From: Granulosicoccus sp.
Lineage (GTDB): Bacteria; Pseudomonadota; Gammaproteobacteria; Granulosicoccales; Granulosicoccaceae
DNA length: 43,458 nucleotides
Direction: 5' to 3'
Assembly: GCA_020627685.1 (NCBI GenBank)
Contig: JAHDGK010000029.1
Span: forward strand, 4,995 to 48,452
Below are positions 1 to 8,849 of this stretch, one piece after another. The position numbers and the translations under genes are program-made. How positions within the stretch are numbered: the stretch's first letter is position 1; each line of letters starts with the position of its first letter. The notes below the pieces were generated by a model. The model was given only the letters and a program-made list of their open reading frames with translations, was not told where the DNA came from and did no database searches.

Positions 1-203
1 AAATCTGAATTGGTGCCAAGTGCTTTTGCAGCGGTGCTTAGTCCGCTTAGGGCGCCTTTGACTGTACCGTAGGCGCTGAGCTCTACGTCGAGGTTTGCGC
101 GTTTTTGGTTAAGCGCATTGACTGGTTGTTGGTTTAACTGATTAAGCTGTGAGAGTATGCTCTCTATGTCGATGCCGGAACCGGCTCCTGCTGCTGTAAT
201 CAT
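1..203 (-). CDS. fliD: Flagellar filament cap / hook-associated protein 2 FliD (N-terminal fragment)
   Basis: The minus strand reads MITAAGAGSGIDIESILSQL at its start, the typical FliD (HAP2) N-terminus; in FliD proteins this is followed by a helical D0 stretch, here rich in Gln, Asn and Leu. FliD caps the growing filament tip and helps fold exported flagellin. The ATG at 203 is preceded by a strong GGAGGGA ribosome-binding site at 211-217, seven bases away, which fixes the start. Only 67 codons are inside the window because the gene runs off the left edge. It follows fliC on the same strand, with a strong stem-loop in the gap. The identification rests on the N-terminal motif and the position after fliC. 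It is too short for any statement about the rest of the protein. Confidence 0.85.
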   Translation of the reverse strand, partial: MITAAGAGSGIDIESILSQLNQLNQQPVNALNQKRANLDVELSAYGTVKGALSGLSTAAKALGTNSD

Positions 204-225
204 TGTGCTATCCCTCCATTAATGC

Positions 226-261
226 CTTGAGCCCGGAGGAAGGATTCCTCCGGGCATCAAG
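226..261 (-). terminator. Strong stem-loop between fliC and fliD
   Basis: GCCCGGAGGA at 231-240 pairs perfectly with TCCTCCGGGC at 246-255 around a short loop. The stem can be extended outward by CTTGA (226-230) and TCAAG (257-261) with one bulged base. It lies 16 bases after the fliC stop. No run of T follows on either strand, so it is not a textbook intrinsic terminator. It may be an attenuating or 3'-end-stabilising hairpin that lowers fliD expression relative to fliC. The structure is seen in the sequence; the role is inferred. Confidence 0.55.
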
Positions 262-276
262 GGCCCTACTGAGAAA

Positions 277-1101
277 TTATCCCAATAGTTGTAATACACT
301 TTGCGGTGCAGAGTTGGCCTGTGAGACCATCGCGTTACCGGCTTGTTGCAGAATCTGCGAACGTGTCATGTTGGCTGTTTCAACTGCGAAGTCAGCATCC
401 ATGATTCGACCACGAGCAGCGGCTTGGTTTTCCATACCGACCTGCAGGTTGTTAATCGTACTTTCAAATCGACTCTGGATCGCACCGAAGTCTGCACGAG
501 CAGTTGTTACGGTGTTGATCATGGTGTCGATCGCACTGATGGCAGTTGTTGTTGCACTTACTGTTGAAATGCTGTCGCTACCAGATGCGAGTGCATCGAT
601 GTTCTTCATAGTAACGCTGATCTGGTTACCTGAAGCTGTGTTTGCACCAACCTGGAACGCAACCGTTGCACCAGAACCTGAAGTGTTCAATACTGCTGCA
701 CCGTTGAACAATGTTGTTTCAGCAATACGAGCAATTTCAGAGTTCAATGCTGTGAATTCTGCATTGAGGTTAGCACGGTCATCGTCAGAGTTAGTACCGT
801 TCGCCGACTGCACAGCCAGTTCACGCATGCGTTGAAGCATGTTGTTAACTTCCTGCAATCCACCCTCAGCAGTCTGAGCCATGGAGATACCGTCGTTAGC
901 GTTTCGAATGGCTACATTCATTCCGCGAACCTGAGTATTCATACGCTCTGCGATTGCAAGGCCAGCCGCATCATCTTTTGCACTGTTGACTCGAAGGCCT
1001 GAGCTCAAACGTTGCATAGAAGTGGCAAGTGTTGACTGTGACGTGTTCAGGTTACGCTGAGCAGTCAACGACATTACGTTTGTGTTAATAGTCTGTGGCA
1101 T
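277..1101 (-). CDS. fliC: Flagellin, short two-domain (D0/D1) type
   Basis: This is the filament subunit, exported through the flagellar type III apparatus and polymerised under the FliD cap. At 274 residues it is a short flagellin. The N-terminal helices (about residues 1-140; [18 protein letters not shown], then the conserved [20 protein letters not shown] segment) and the C-terminal helices (about 190-274, ending in [14 protein letters not shown]) form D0/D1. Only about 50 residues between them carry variable sequence, so the outer D2/D3 domains are essentially absent. The ATG at 1101 has AGGAAG at 1104-1109 just upstream. The gene has 196 bases of non-coding DNA before it, unlike the packed flg genes, so it is probably a separate transcription unit. 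There is no sign of damage. Confidence 0.97.
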   Translation of the reverse strand: MPQTINTNVMSLTAQRNLNTSQSTLATSMQRLSSGLRVNSAKDDAAGLAIAERMNTQVRGMNVAIRNANDGISMAQTAEGGLQEVNNMLQRMRELAVQSANGTNSDDDRANLNAEFTALNSEIARIAETTLFNGAAVLNTSGSGATVAFQVGANTASGNQISVTMKNIDALASGSDSISTVSATTTAISAIDTMINTVTTARADFGAIQSRFESTINNLQVGMENQAAARGRIMDADFAVETANMTRSQILQQAGNAMVSQANSAPQSVLQLLG

Positions 1102-1141
1102 GTCTTCCTAATTCCCCAATGTGATTTTATTGTCCTTGTTA

Positions 1142-1149
1142 TTATCGGA
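1142..1149 (-). promoter_or_regulatory. Possible sigma-28 (FliA) -10 element upstream of fliC
   Basis: On the minus strand the sequence TCCGATAA, one mismatch from the GCCGATAA consensus of FliA promoters, lies about 40 bases before the fliC start. At the expected distance upstream the -35 position reads TTGA where TAAA is expected, so the -35 match is poor. Flagellin genes of gammaproteobacteria are normally FliA-dependent, which makes this the best candidate in the 196-base gap. The assignment is tentative. Confidence 0.4.
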
Positions 1150-1297
1150 TGGCGCGTCTTGTCCTCAAGTATCCACTTTCACGGATATTGCGCTCATGCA
1201 AGGGGTATCGGTATGGGAAGCTTTGTCTATAGTGAATTAGTTATTATTTTGGTACGAAATGCCTACATTAGGTTACGGTTGTGGACTGTTTTGCGTT

Positions 1298-2503
1298 TTA
1301 CATAAAATTAAACAGAGAAAGTCCCTCAATACGTGAGAACGACTTCTGTAAAATTTCTAGCGTATTCGCCTGCGTCTGAAGGTTCGTCACCGCCTCGGCG
1401 ATATCTATGTCTTCTACGTCACTTAAAATACGCTCTATTTGAAGCTGCACGTTGCTGTTCTGTTCCCGACTACTATCAATACTATTGAGTCGGGCACCGA
1501 CACCGGCTCTAACGGTGTTGATATGGTCCAAGCTGACATCCAAATTAACGATGGTATCGTTAACGGCTTGCGTAAGGGCTGCCGATTCCATGGCAGTGCT
1601 GGGATTTTGATCAATAGCGTTAATAAATCTAGATACCGTGCTAAACAAATCCTGATGTTGGCTTGGTTGTACGATAAAGCTATCACCACTGGCAGGGCTG
1701 CCATTGATAGTGGTACGCATGCCGTTAAATTCGATGGGATTGCCGGCAGTCAGGGTATTGCCCGTGCTTACGGTGCCACCCGTCGTATCATTAAGAATAT
1801 CGAAGGTAGTCGCGCTGGTAAATTGAAGACGATAAGTAGAACCGTCAAACTGCGAATGGTCTGTAATCGCACCCTGAGAAATCACACCTGACCCCGTATT
1901 CGCAGCATCTGGGGACGTAGAAAAGGTACCGTTGCCGTTACGAATACGCATAAAGACATCAATACCTGAGTCTCCAGTTTTAACTTTTCGACCTAAACCG
2001 ATAGTTAAGTCTGTTGAGTCGTCTTTTCCGTTGTAAACAACAGGATCACCTTTTGCGAAAGGGCCCGTCTGGTTGTTGCTGCCACCAAACAGAAAATTAC
2101 CGAAACTGTCCCTAGAATTTGCCAGTGTATAAAGTTCATCCAGTTGTAGTTTGACCTCTGCGTTCACGGCTTGTCGCGTGACATCGTCAACAACACCACT
2201 GTTGACTGACAATGCAAGCTCTCGTATTCGGTTTATATTGTTGACGACACCGTCTAAGGCACCTTCTTCTAGAGAAAGCTGGGCTTCTGCGGCAGATGAG
2301 TTACGGTCAAACTGTTCAAGTTTTTCAGTGGCCTCGCGCATGCTGAGAATTCTGGCGGAATAGGCCGGTTCGTCAGACGGGCGATTGACTTTCTTGCCAC
2401 TGGAGATCTGTTCTTGAATCTGTGCAAGGTCACTTTGCTTTTGAACGATATCGGTAGCAATCTGAGATATCAGGTAATTCGAGGGTATTCTTGAACTAAT
2501 CAT
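1298..2503 (-). CDS. flgL: Hook-filament junction protein FlgL (HAP3)
   Basis: FlgL is the second of the two junction proteins that adapt the curved hook to the filament. The 401-residue product begins MISSRIPSNYLISQIATDIV and contains the flagellin-like D0/D1 helices (about residues 1-140, with ISSGKKVNRPSDEPAYSARI), the FLFGGSNNQTGPF segment that ends the N-terminal half, a beta-rich middle, and a C-terminal helical part ending SRIEGLSLFNFM. Residues about 203-280 form a beta module ending in GSPASGDSFIV that resembles two modules in FlgK next door. The start codon overlaps the flgK stop (ATGA, 2500-2503), which indicates translational coupling. Its length is within the usual range for FlgL proteins with a middle insertion. 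Confidence 0.95.
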   Translation of the reverse strand: MISSRIPSNYLISQIATDIVQKQSDLAQIQEQISSGKKVNRPSDEPAYSARILSMREATEKLEQFDRNSSAAEAQLSLEEGALDGVVNNINRIRELALSVNSGVVDDVTRQAVNAEVKLQLDELYTLANSRDSFGNFLFGGSNNQTGPFAKGDPVVYNGKDDSTDLTIGLGRKVKTGDSGIDVFMRIRNGNGTFSTSPDAANTGSGVISQGAITDHSQFDGSTYRLQFTSATTFDILNDTTGGTVSTGNTLTAGNPIEFNGMRTTINGSPASGDSFIVQPSQHQDLFSTVSRFINAIDQNPSTAMESAALTQAVNDTIVNLDVSLDHINTVRAGVGARLNSIDSSREQNSNVQLQIERILSDVEDIDIAEAVTNLQTQANTLEILQKSFSRIEGLSLFNFM

Positions 2504-4389
2504 CTAATTGCCCCCAGTATTGATTGAAACAGCGTATCTGCTGTTTGAATGATTTGGGCTGATGCCTGATACGCTTGCTGGTACCGCGTTAAGTCAATAG
2601 CTTCCTCATCGAGACTGACTCCTTGGGTTGCTTGCTGGCGATCAATTGCGCTGCTCTTTAACGCCTCAAGTGCGTCCGTTCGTACTTGAGCAGTATGTGT
2701 GCGTGTGCCGACCCCAGAAACCATTGCACCGTAGGCGTCATTGAAACTCTGCGTGCCACCGATAATATTGCTGGCCTGCATATCAGACATGGCTAAACCG
2801 TTGACATTATTTCCCTGACCCGTTGTATTGCTCTCTATACGGTGTGTATCTCCCGTACGCGCGCTACCCGAAAGTGTGACCTCCCAGCCGTTCAGCGCGA
2901 CAGTATCGCCAGGTGTGTACGCCACGTTCGACGATAGCGTCGCACCTGAGTTAACGTCAATGACGTTAAACGTATTGTCCGTATTAAAGGTTATATCGAT
3001 GGGGTCTTTCAGGTTCGCTGCGAGTGGATCATCCACCGTCGCTACACTGATTGCAGAGTCGCCAACATTCGCGATATTCGAACTGGTTGACAGCTGGCTG
3101 GCTAAGGCCAGTTTTTGTGGGTCTGTAATTACCGACTGAATAGAACCTGCTGCGCGGTTAGTGGCCGAGACAATAAAGGTGTCGCCAGACGCCGGTGTAC
3201 CTGTAAATGATAAATTCATACCGTCGAGCGTTACTGGCATTGGGCCGGTTGTCTGAACACCGTCTGATGTGCGAGTCGCCGTAAAATTGGCTCCGTCGAA
3301 TCGCAGAAGATAGTCGGAGGCTTCTAATGCATACACGTCGTCGATGGTGGCTGTAACAACGCCAGTACCGGTGTTACCACTGCTTGAGAATACGTTCGGT
3401 TCCGGGGTGTCGAATAAATCGAGACCTGTTTCACCGTGTATGTCGACGCCTTTACTGTGCTGTACGTTAAGCGAATCAGCCATTATCAGCGACAGTCTTC
3501 CCAGCTCTTGCATAGCAGGGTAGAGCGTATTGCCGGTGAAATCGTTTAATCCGCCAATTTCTCCACCTTGTATATGTGCATCGAGGTTCAGTTTCGTTGT
3601 GCCTTGTCCCAGCAGTAGCTGCAGGCGATCCGGGTAGGTATCATCCGCAACCGTCGTTATAGGTTCAGCTATTCCGTCAGTCACGAGCCGGACACCTTTA
3701 CCGATGTATACATTCATAGCCCCGTTGTCTTGAACAACAGTGCTTACCTCAATATGTTCGGATAGTTTCGATATGAGCCTATCTCTTTGATCTAGCAGGT
3801 CATTGGCATCATGTGCCTGACGATGGCTCCCGCTGCCCACAACCTGTACATTGATTTCTGCGATGGTTCGAGCATATTCGTTGACGTTGTCCACGGCTGC
3901 ACGGAGCCGCGAATTGGTCTCCACTTGGGCATCGTCAAACTGATCTTGTAAAGAGCGGAATCGTTGTGTCAGCTGCTCGGCTTTATCAATGACAATACTT
4001 CTAGAGGCAATTGATGATGCGTCTGCGTTGGCATCCTGCATTGCGTTAAAGAATTCGCTCATGGCAGGGGACACGCTTATCCCGTCAGTTGCCACCAGAT
4101 TATCCAGCCGGCTAGCCATTTGGTAGTGTGTTTCTTGTTCGGAATGGTCACTGGTCGCAGAGTTGACTCTCGCTGTTGCAAACTGATCGTGAACACGCTG
4201 AATGTCGGATACTTGTACGCCGGTTCCGTTGTACTCGTAATCACGGTTGCCGGAGCTGATAGCCTCCAACGTAACCCGCTGCCGGGAGTAGCCTTCGGTG
4301 TTGACGTTCGCTATATTGTGGGATGTCGTCGCAATCGCTCGTTGAAAAGCGAACAGCGCAGATTTACCGGTATTGAGTATGTCCGTCAT
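2500..4389 (-). CDS. flgK: Hook-filament junction protein FlgK (HAP1)
   Basis: FlgK is the first junction protein, next to the hook. The 629-residue product starts with the rod/hook-type N-terminus containing TTSHNIANVNTEGYSRQRV (residues 21-39) and ends with the matching C-terminal motif SLDEEAIDLTRYQQAYQASA (592-611), which pack together as D0. The middle holds the D1 helices (ANDLLDQRDRLISKLSEHI, about 195-213) and two related beta modules (about 340-410, with GTPASGDTFIV, and about 460-522). The start overlaps the flgJ stop by four bases (4386-4389) and the stop overlaps the flgL start. The three genes flgJKL are therefore translationally linked. FlgK is normally exported with the FlgN chaperone, encoded at 13683-14102. 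Confidence 0.96.
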   Translation of the reverse strand: MTDILNTGKSALFAFQRAIATTSHNIANVNTEGYSRQRVTLEAISSGNRDYEYNGTGVQVSDIQRVHDQFATARVNSATSDHSEQETHYQMASRLDNLVATDGISVSPAMSEFFNAMQDANADASSIASRSIVIDKAEQLTQRFRSLQDQFDDAQVETNSRLRAAVDNVNEYARTIAEINVQVVGSGSHRQAHDANDLLDQRDRLISKLSEHIEVSTVVQDNGAMNVYIGKGVRLVTDGIAEPITTVADDTYPDRLQLLLGQGTTKLNLDAHIQGGEIGGLNDFTGNTLYPAMQELGRLSLIMADSLNVQHSKGVDIHGETGLDLFDTPEPNVFSSSGNTGTGVVTATIDDVYALEASDYLLRFDGANFTATRTSDGVQTTGPMPVTLDGMNLSFTGTPASGDTFIVSATNRAAGSIQSVITDPQKLALASQLSTSSNIANVGDSAISVATVDDPLAANLKDPIDITFNTDNTFNVIDVNSGATLSSNVAYTPGDTVALNGWEVTLSGSARTGDTHRIESNTTGQGNNVNGLAMSDMQASNIIGGTQSFNDAYGAMVSGVGTRTHTAQVRTDALEALKSSAIDRQQATQGVSLDEEAIDLTRYQQAYQASAQIIQTADTLFQSILGAIR

Positions 4390-5411
4390 AGCTTGGCCGA
4401 CTGCTGGTTAATTTGATGCAGTATGCTAATCGCCTTCTCTGCATAGAGCGGATCTGTGGCATAGCCAGCTTTCTGAAGCTCTGTTAAAAAGCGTTCCGGA
4501 TCACCTGCATGTTCAATAGCTTTCGCATAGCGTGGATTTTCTATAATGAAATCAGCAAATCCGTCGATACTTTCGGCGGCGCTATCGTACGCTTTGAACC
4601 TGGCCTGTATTTTTTGTGGTCCGCCGCTCAAATATTCTGTTGTTATATTTTCCGAGTAGTGCGTATCGGATGAAGAGGCTTTGATACCAAAATAGTTGTT
4701 CGTCGATTGGCCTTCCTGATCTGTAAGCATGTTGCGGCCCCAACCAGTCTCTAAGGCTGCTATGGCCAGAATGGCATTAGGGCTCGTTCCCAATCTCTCT
4801 GCACTTCGTTTGGCGTGAAACTGCAAGGGTTCGGTGAACTCATCCTTAAATGAACGGCTCTGATTTGATTCTTCACTAGACCAAAGCCCCGAAACCATTC
4901 TCAACTTGGCAATGTTGGTTGTTGGAGCGTTAGTTGTTGCCTGAAGAGGGAAGCTATCGTCATTGCCGTTAGCCAGGGCACGAAGCCTTTCCCGATCCGT
5001 TCTTGCCTCACTTATCATCCGCTCTTTTTGAGCAGTCGCACCTTCGAGTTGACTTAATAGTTGCTTGGCAACACCCAATCCACCGGCTTCAACCATGGTA
5101 TCCGCCAGCTGCTTATCGAGCATGTCGTCGTACATGGCTTTTTGATTGCTGGTGTTTTCCGCCATCGTTGTCTTGCGCATACTTTTAAGCATGCTGTGGA
5201 TCAACAGAGCTTCGAACTGGTTCGCTGTTTCCTCGGCTTTTTTGCTCTCAGCTGATTTTTCCTCATCAGTTTGTAAGCCGCTACGGTCTACATTCGCTGC
5301 TGCGTTTTGCAGCGCTTTGAGAGCCCGCAAGGAGTCGCTGTTCGCAGATCCACCTTGAATCTGTATAAGAGCAGAGAGCTCTGGGCTCGCAACTGGAGAA
5401 AGACCGGCCAT
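4386..5411 (-). CDS. flgJ: Rod cap / peptidoglycan hydrolase FlgJ, two-domain
   Basis: This is a bifunctional periplasmic protein that caps the growing rod and opens peptidoglycan for it. Residues about 55-125 form the rod-binding domain (TANQFEALLIHSMLKSMRKT). Residues about 190-341 form a glucosaminidase domain with AILAIAALETGWGRN, where Glu221 is in the position of the conserved catalytic glutamate, followed by NYFGIKAS and a Tyr/Phe-rich C-terminal half ending near TDPLYAEKAISILHQI. At 341 residues it has the full two-domain length seen in beta/gamma-proteobacteria, whereas alphaproteobacteria have only the first domain. The start ATG overlaps the flgI TAA by one base (5411). Confidence 0.96.
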   Translation of the reverse strand: MAGLSPVASPELSALIQIQGGSANSDSLRALKALQNAAANVDRSGLQTDEEKSAESKKAEETANQFEALLIHSMLKSMRKTTMAENTSNQKAMYDDMLDKQLADTMVEAGGLGVAKQLLSQLEGATAQKERMISEARTDRERLRALANGNDDSFPLQATTNAPTTNIAKLRMVSGLWSSEESNQSRSFKDEFTEPLQFHAKRSAERLGTSPNAILAIAALETGWGRNMLTDQEGQSTNNYFGIKASSSDTHYSENITTEYLSGGPQKIQARFKAYDSAAESIDGFADFIIENPRYAKAIEHAGDPERFLTELQKAGYATDPLYAEKAISILHQINQQSAKL

Positions 5412-6547
5412 TAGATAATAATGAGCTGCGCCCGTAAGGCACCGGCTTGTTTTAGGGCTTCCAGAATGGCGACTAGATCACCCGGGGCTGCCCCAACGCC
5501 ATTAATGGCTTGAACGATTTCGGACAAGGTTGTGCCGCGGTTAAGTTCAAACATTCGACTGTCTTCTTCTTCAACCGTGATTTCTGAATTAGGTTCAGCC
5601 GCAGTGACACCTTCTGAAAATGGGGCAGGCTGGCTAATATTGGTATTTTCTTTAATCGTCACCGTTAAGCTACCGTGAGTAACGGCGGCAGGCCCAACAG
5701 TCACATGATTACCAATGACAATAGTGCCCGTTCTTGAGTTGACGATGATTTTCCCCGCACCTTCTCCAGGCCTGACATCAATCTCCTCGAGGTAGCCAAT
5801 GAACGCAACACGTTTGGATGGCTCTTTGGGAGCTTGCACGGCTATTGATACTGCATCAATGGCTTGAGCATCCACTGAACCTAATGCCAAATTGATTGCA
5901 TCGACGACACGTCTGGCCGTTGTAAAATCCGGCTCGTGCAGATTGAAGACGACGTTGTCACCCTTAGCGAACGGATTGGGCACAGCTCGTTCAACTGAAG
6001 CACCGTTTGGAATTCGGCCGACGCTGGGTACATTGATGGCCAGTGATGAACCGTCTGCGCCTGATATACCCAATCCACCGACAGCCAGGTTGCCCTGTGC
6101 AATGGCGTAGACTTCTCCGTCTGCTCCTCGTAAGGGAGACATGAGTAGGGTGCCACCGCGCAACGATTTAGAGTTACCCAGTGATGAGACAGTGACGTCG
6201 ATTTTCTGTCCCGGTTTTGAAAATGGTGGAAGCACAGCGTGTATAGATACCGCAGCGACATTCTTGGGTTGTAGTTTTATTGACGGTGGCACAGTGACGC
6301 CGTACTGAACAAGCATGCTGCGTAAGCTTTGTTCGGTAAACGTCACACTGGATGTCTGATCGCCAGTGCCGTCCAGTCCTACGACCAAACCATAACCAAG
6401 AAGGGGATTGTCTCTGACACCTGCTATGGACGCGAGATCTTTGATTCGCTCCGCATGAACTGTCGTTGCCGTAGCCAGTAAGGCAGCGCAGAGACCGGTA
6501 AGCGCAAAGGCCAACACTGATCGGAATATTTTATGTAGATTTTTCAT
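5411..6547 (-). CDS. flgI: Flagellar P-ring protein FlgI
   Basis: FlgI polymerises around the rod in the periplasm to form the P ring bushing. The 378-residue product has a Sec signal peptide (residues about 1-32, ending TTVHA) followed directly by [20 protein letters not shown] and [13 protein letters not shown], the signature start of mature FlgI. The C-terminus ([20 protein letters not shown], ending ALRAQLIII) is also typical. The length is normal for the family. No strong ribosome-binding site precedes the ATG, and it lies only six bases after the flgH stop, so re-initiation from flgH is likely. FlgA (12926-13657) is the expected assembly chaperone. Confidence 0.97.
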   Translation of the reverse strand: MKNLHKIFRSVLAFALTGLCAALLATATTVHAERIKDLASIAGVRDNPLLGYGLVVGLDGTGDQTSSVTFTEQSLRSMLVQYGVTVPPSIKLQPKNVAAVSIHAVLPPFSKPGQKIDVTVSSLGNSKSLRGGTLLMSPLRGADGEVYAIAQGNLAVGGLGISGADGSSLAINVPSVGRIPNGASVERAVPNPFAKGDNVVFNLHEPDFTTARRVVDAINLALGSVDAQAIDAVSIAVQAPKEPSKRVAFIGYLEEIDVRPGEGAGKIIVNSRTGTIVIGNHVTVGPAAVTHGSLTVTIKENTNISQPAPFSEGVTAAEPNSEITVEEEDSRMFELNRGTTLSEIVQAINGVGAAPGDLVAILEALKQAGALRAQLIII

Positions 6548-6553
6548 GTCAGA

Positions 6554-7222
6554 CTAGAATGGCCAAAGTCGACTGGTGAACATCCGGGTCAACCATCCGG
6601 CTCTATTACTATCCGCTAAAAGTCCCGTGCCGCCATACGTGATACTGGCATCTGCAATCTGGTTAGATTGAATGGTATTTTCCGGTGTGATATCAACGGC
6701 ACGAATTAAGCCTGAAACACGCACAACTTCGCTGCCTTGATTTAAAGTCAGGTTCTTCTGACCACGTATCCACAAATTACCGTTCGATAAAACTTTATCG
6801 ACAACAACAGCAACACTTCCGTTTAAACGATTGCTCTGGCTGCTATCAGCGGTACCGGCAAAATCTGTACTTGCCGAAATATCATTAGCCAAGAGGTCGC
6901 GACCTTTGGCGGTGAGTGCGCCACCAAACAGAGTAGGGCTCGGGATACCGATAGAGGTGCCTCTATTTGCATTAGTCGATGCAGATTTAGTGGCATCTGT
7001 TCTCTCATCTAAAATGACATTGATAACATCACCTACGCGTCTAGCCCTGATGTCTTCAAAAAAGAACCTGTTGTTGCTGACTTTATAAATCGCACCGTTT
7101 TCACTATCGTCTTTAATAACAATACTGGGTTCGGCTGGCGAAAAATCCGGTTGCTGCTTAGGTGCTGTTGAGCAAGCAACAGCGCTAAGCAGTAGTGGAC
7201 ATAACATCAATAAGGTGCGCAT
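6554..7222 (-). CDS. flgH: Flagellar L-ring lipoprotein FlgH
   Basis: FlgH forms the outer-membrane L ring. I place the start at the ATG at 7222 (222 residues, MRTLLMLCPLLLSAVACSTA) because AGGTGA at 7228-7233 is ideally spaced for it. A GTG at 7231 is in frame but would overlap that ribosome-binding site. The lipobox AVAC predicts lipidation at Cys17. Conserved FlgH features are visible: FFEDIRARRVGDVINVILDE, the N-rich stretch after it, LWIRGQKNLTLNQGSEVVRV, then SNQIADASITYGGTGLL and a C-terminal LWPF. The gene follows flgG with no gap and precedes flgI by six bases. Confidence 0.95.
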   Translation of the reverse strand: MRTLLMLCPLLLSAVACSTAPKQQPDFSPAEPSIVIKDDSENGAIYKVSNNRFFFEDIRARRVGDVINVILDERTDATKSASTNANRGTSIGIPSPTLFGGALTAKGRDLLANDISASTDFAGTADSSQSNRLNGSVAVVVDKVLSNGNLWIRGQKNLTLNQGSEVVRVSGLIRAVDITPENTIQSNQIADASITYGGTGLLADSNRAGWLTRMFTSRLWPF

Positions 7223-7227
7223 GATTA

Positions 7228-7233
7228 TCACCT
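7228..7233 (-). promoter_or_regulatory. Ribosome-binding site that sets the flgH start
   Basis: AGGTGA on the minus strand lies five bases before the ATG at 7222 and overlaps the flgG stop codon. It favours the ATG over the in-frame GTG at 7231, which is itself part of this site. Confidence 0.65.
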
Positions 7234-8017
7234 ATAAGTTGTTATTGATGTATTGAAGCATTCCATCCGTTGTGGAAATGGCTTTTGAGCTGATTTCGTA
7301 GGCACGTTGAGTTTCGATCATACTGACCAGTTCTTCAACGATGTTAACGTTGCTAGTCTCTACCGAGCCTTGGATCAATGATCCTAAGCCACCGATGCCT
7401 GCGGTTCCCTGCAAAGGCGAGCCACTGGATGCAGTCTCTTGAAATAGGTTTCCACCTTTAGCTTGTAAACCAGACGGATTGATGAAATCGCTTACACTAA
7501 TGACACCGACAACCGAAGGCGCCGAATTGCCGGGTTGTAAAACGCTAACGGTTCCGTCTTGGCCAATGGTTATGCCAGTAGAGTTTTGAGGAATAGTGAT
7601 TCCCGGCTGCAAGGGGTAGCCCGTAGAGGTCACCATCTGCCCGGAAGAATCGATTTGGAACGAACCGTCACGGGTATAAGCAACGTTACCATCTGGAGTC
7701 AAAACTTCGAAGAATCCTCGCCCTTGAATGGCTAAATCTAATGGATCATCTGTTTTTGACAAATTGCCTTGTGAGTGCAGTTTTTCAGTAGATACCACTC
7801 TTACGCCGGTGCCGGTGCTAAGACCTGAGGGCAGCTGTGTATTCTGAGAAGACTGGGCTCCAGGTTGCCGGACTGTTTGATACAACAGATCCTGAAACAC
7901 GGCGCGGTCACGCTTAAAGCCTGTGGTGTTGGTATTCGCCAGGTTATTGGAAATGACCTGCATGCGTGTTTGCTGCGCGTCAAGTCCAGTCTTGGCTGTC
8001 CAGAGTGCTCCGTTCAT
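7232..8017 (-). CDS. flgG: Flagellar distal rod protein FlgG
   Basis: FlgG builds the distal rod that crosses the periplasm through the P and L rings. The 261 residues match the usual length of about 260. The N-terminus ([20 protein letters not shown], then [20 protein letters not shown]) and C-terminus ([20 protein letters not shown], then [19 protein letters not shown]) are classic rod/hook/HAP motifs that form the coiled D0. The centre has the beta-type [19 protein letters not shown] block. An 80-base gap separates it from flgF, the longest inside this flg run, and contains a small hairpin. Confidence 0.97.
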   Translation of the reverse strand: MNGALWTAKTGLDAQQTRMQVISNNLANTNTTGFKRDRAVFQDLLYQTVRQPGAQSSQNTQLPSGLSTGTGVRVVSTEKLHSQGNLSKTDDPLDLAIQGRGFFEVLTPDGNVAYTRDGSFQIDSSGQMVTSTGYPLQPGITIPQNSTGITIGQDGTVSVLQPGNSAPSVVGVISVSDFINPSGLQAKGGNLFQETASSGSPLQGTAGIGGLGSLIQGSVETSNVNIVEELVSMIETQRAYEISSKAISTTDGMLQYINNNL

Positions 8018-8054
8018 TTACACTTTTTTCCGTGTTATCGATCGTTTCAAGGCC

Positions 8055-8074
8055 GTGGGGAGTCAGTTCCCCGC
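8055..8074 (-). promoter_or_regulatory. Small stem-loop in the flgF-flgG gap
   Basis: GGGGA (8057-8061) pairs with TCCCC (8068-8072) across a 6-base loop, and the stem extends by a G-T and a G-C pair on the outside. It sits in the only sizeable gap of the flgB-flgL run. It could influence mRNA processing or read-through, but no T tract follows, so a terminator role is unlikely. Confidence 0.35.
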
Positions 8075-8097
8075 CGTCTATACCTTGTTATTAATGA

Positions 8098-8835
8098 TTA
8101 ATTCAGTTTTAAGAGTTGAGCTGCGGCAACATCGTTGTCTTCCGCGGCGCTCATCATTTTAATTTGTGCTTCGAATTGTCTTGATAGCTCGATCATGTTC
8201 ACCAGCGCCGCAACAGAGTTCACATTGCTGGTTTCCAAGGATTCAGTAGCCAGGGTTACGTCGGCATCTGCCGGCTCTTCACCTGCTGCTGTTTTAAACA
8301 ATCCGTTGGCGGTTCGTTCGATAGATTGACTTTCAGGATTGACCAATTTAATACGGTCAATTACTGCAAGTTCACCACCAGCTTGACCCAATGGTTGAAT
8401 CGTTATGGTTCCATCTGAACCAATCAGGATGTCGTTGTAAGGGGAGAGTGTTATTGGCCCACCTTCGCCCAGAACAGGATGCCCGGCTGACGTGGTTAAT
8501 AACCCCTGTGCCGTTACTCGTAAGCTACCATCGCGTGTATAGGCTTCTGAACCGTCTTCGTTCTGAACGGCTATGTAGCCATTCCCGTTGACAGCTATAT
8601 CGAGTGGAACGCCGGTACTGATCAACTGCCCTTGAGTATGATCAATACCGGAACGGTGATCTTCACCATAAACCCGGCCAGGATGGCCGGGTCCATAGAC
8701 TGGCATTGCTTTGAAATTATCAATGTCAGCCTTAAACCCGGTCGTATTAATATTGGCCAGGTTGTGGTTGTTGGTTCCTTGTTTAATCATAACCTGTCGT
8801 GCTGCTGACATGGCTACGTACATCATCTTATCCAT
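8098..8835 (-). CDS. flgF: Flagellar proximal rod protein FlgF
   Basis: This is a proximal rod subunit. The 245 residues begin MDKMMYVAMSAARQVMIKQG, followed by HNLANINTTGFKADIDNFKA, and end with the hook/rod C-terminal motif (SNVNSVAALVNMIELSRQFE, then QIKMMSAAEDNDVAAAQLLK). The central IAVNGNGYIAVQNEDGSEAYT block matches FlgF/FlgG beta domains. FlgF differs from FlgG by its shorter length and the unusual MMYVAMSAAR start, which is typical of FlgF. It lies 14 bases after flgE. The ribosome-binding site is weak, so the start could also be one of the two following ATG codons. Confidence 0.95.
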   Translation of the reverse strand: MDKMMYVAMSAARQVMIKQGTNNHNLANINTTGFKADIDNFKAMPVYGPGHPGRVYGEDHRSGIDHTQGQLISTGVPLDIAVNGNGYIAVQNEDGSEAYTRDGSLRVTAQGLLTTSAGHPVLGEGGPITLSPYNDILIGSDGTITIQPLGQAGGELAVIDRIKLVNPESQSIERTANGLFKTAAGEEPADADVTLATESLETSNVNSVAALVNMIELSRQFEAQIKMMSAAEDNDVAAAQLLKLN

Positions 8836-8849
8836 AAGGGGCTACCGGA

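Noticed and set aside
203..835. A 210-codon plus-strand frame opposite fliC
   Set aside because: It is antisense to a well-conserved flagellin, has no ribosome-binding site and its composition follows from the fliC codons.
1181..1240. Possible sigma-54 promoter upstream of fliC (CCCCTTGCA on the minus strand)
   Set aside because: The TTGC is present but the GG pair is not at the required ten-base spacing (CC is found instead).
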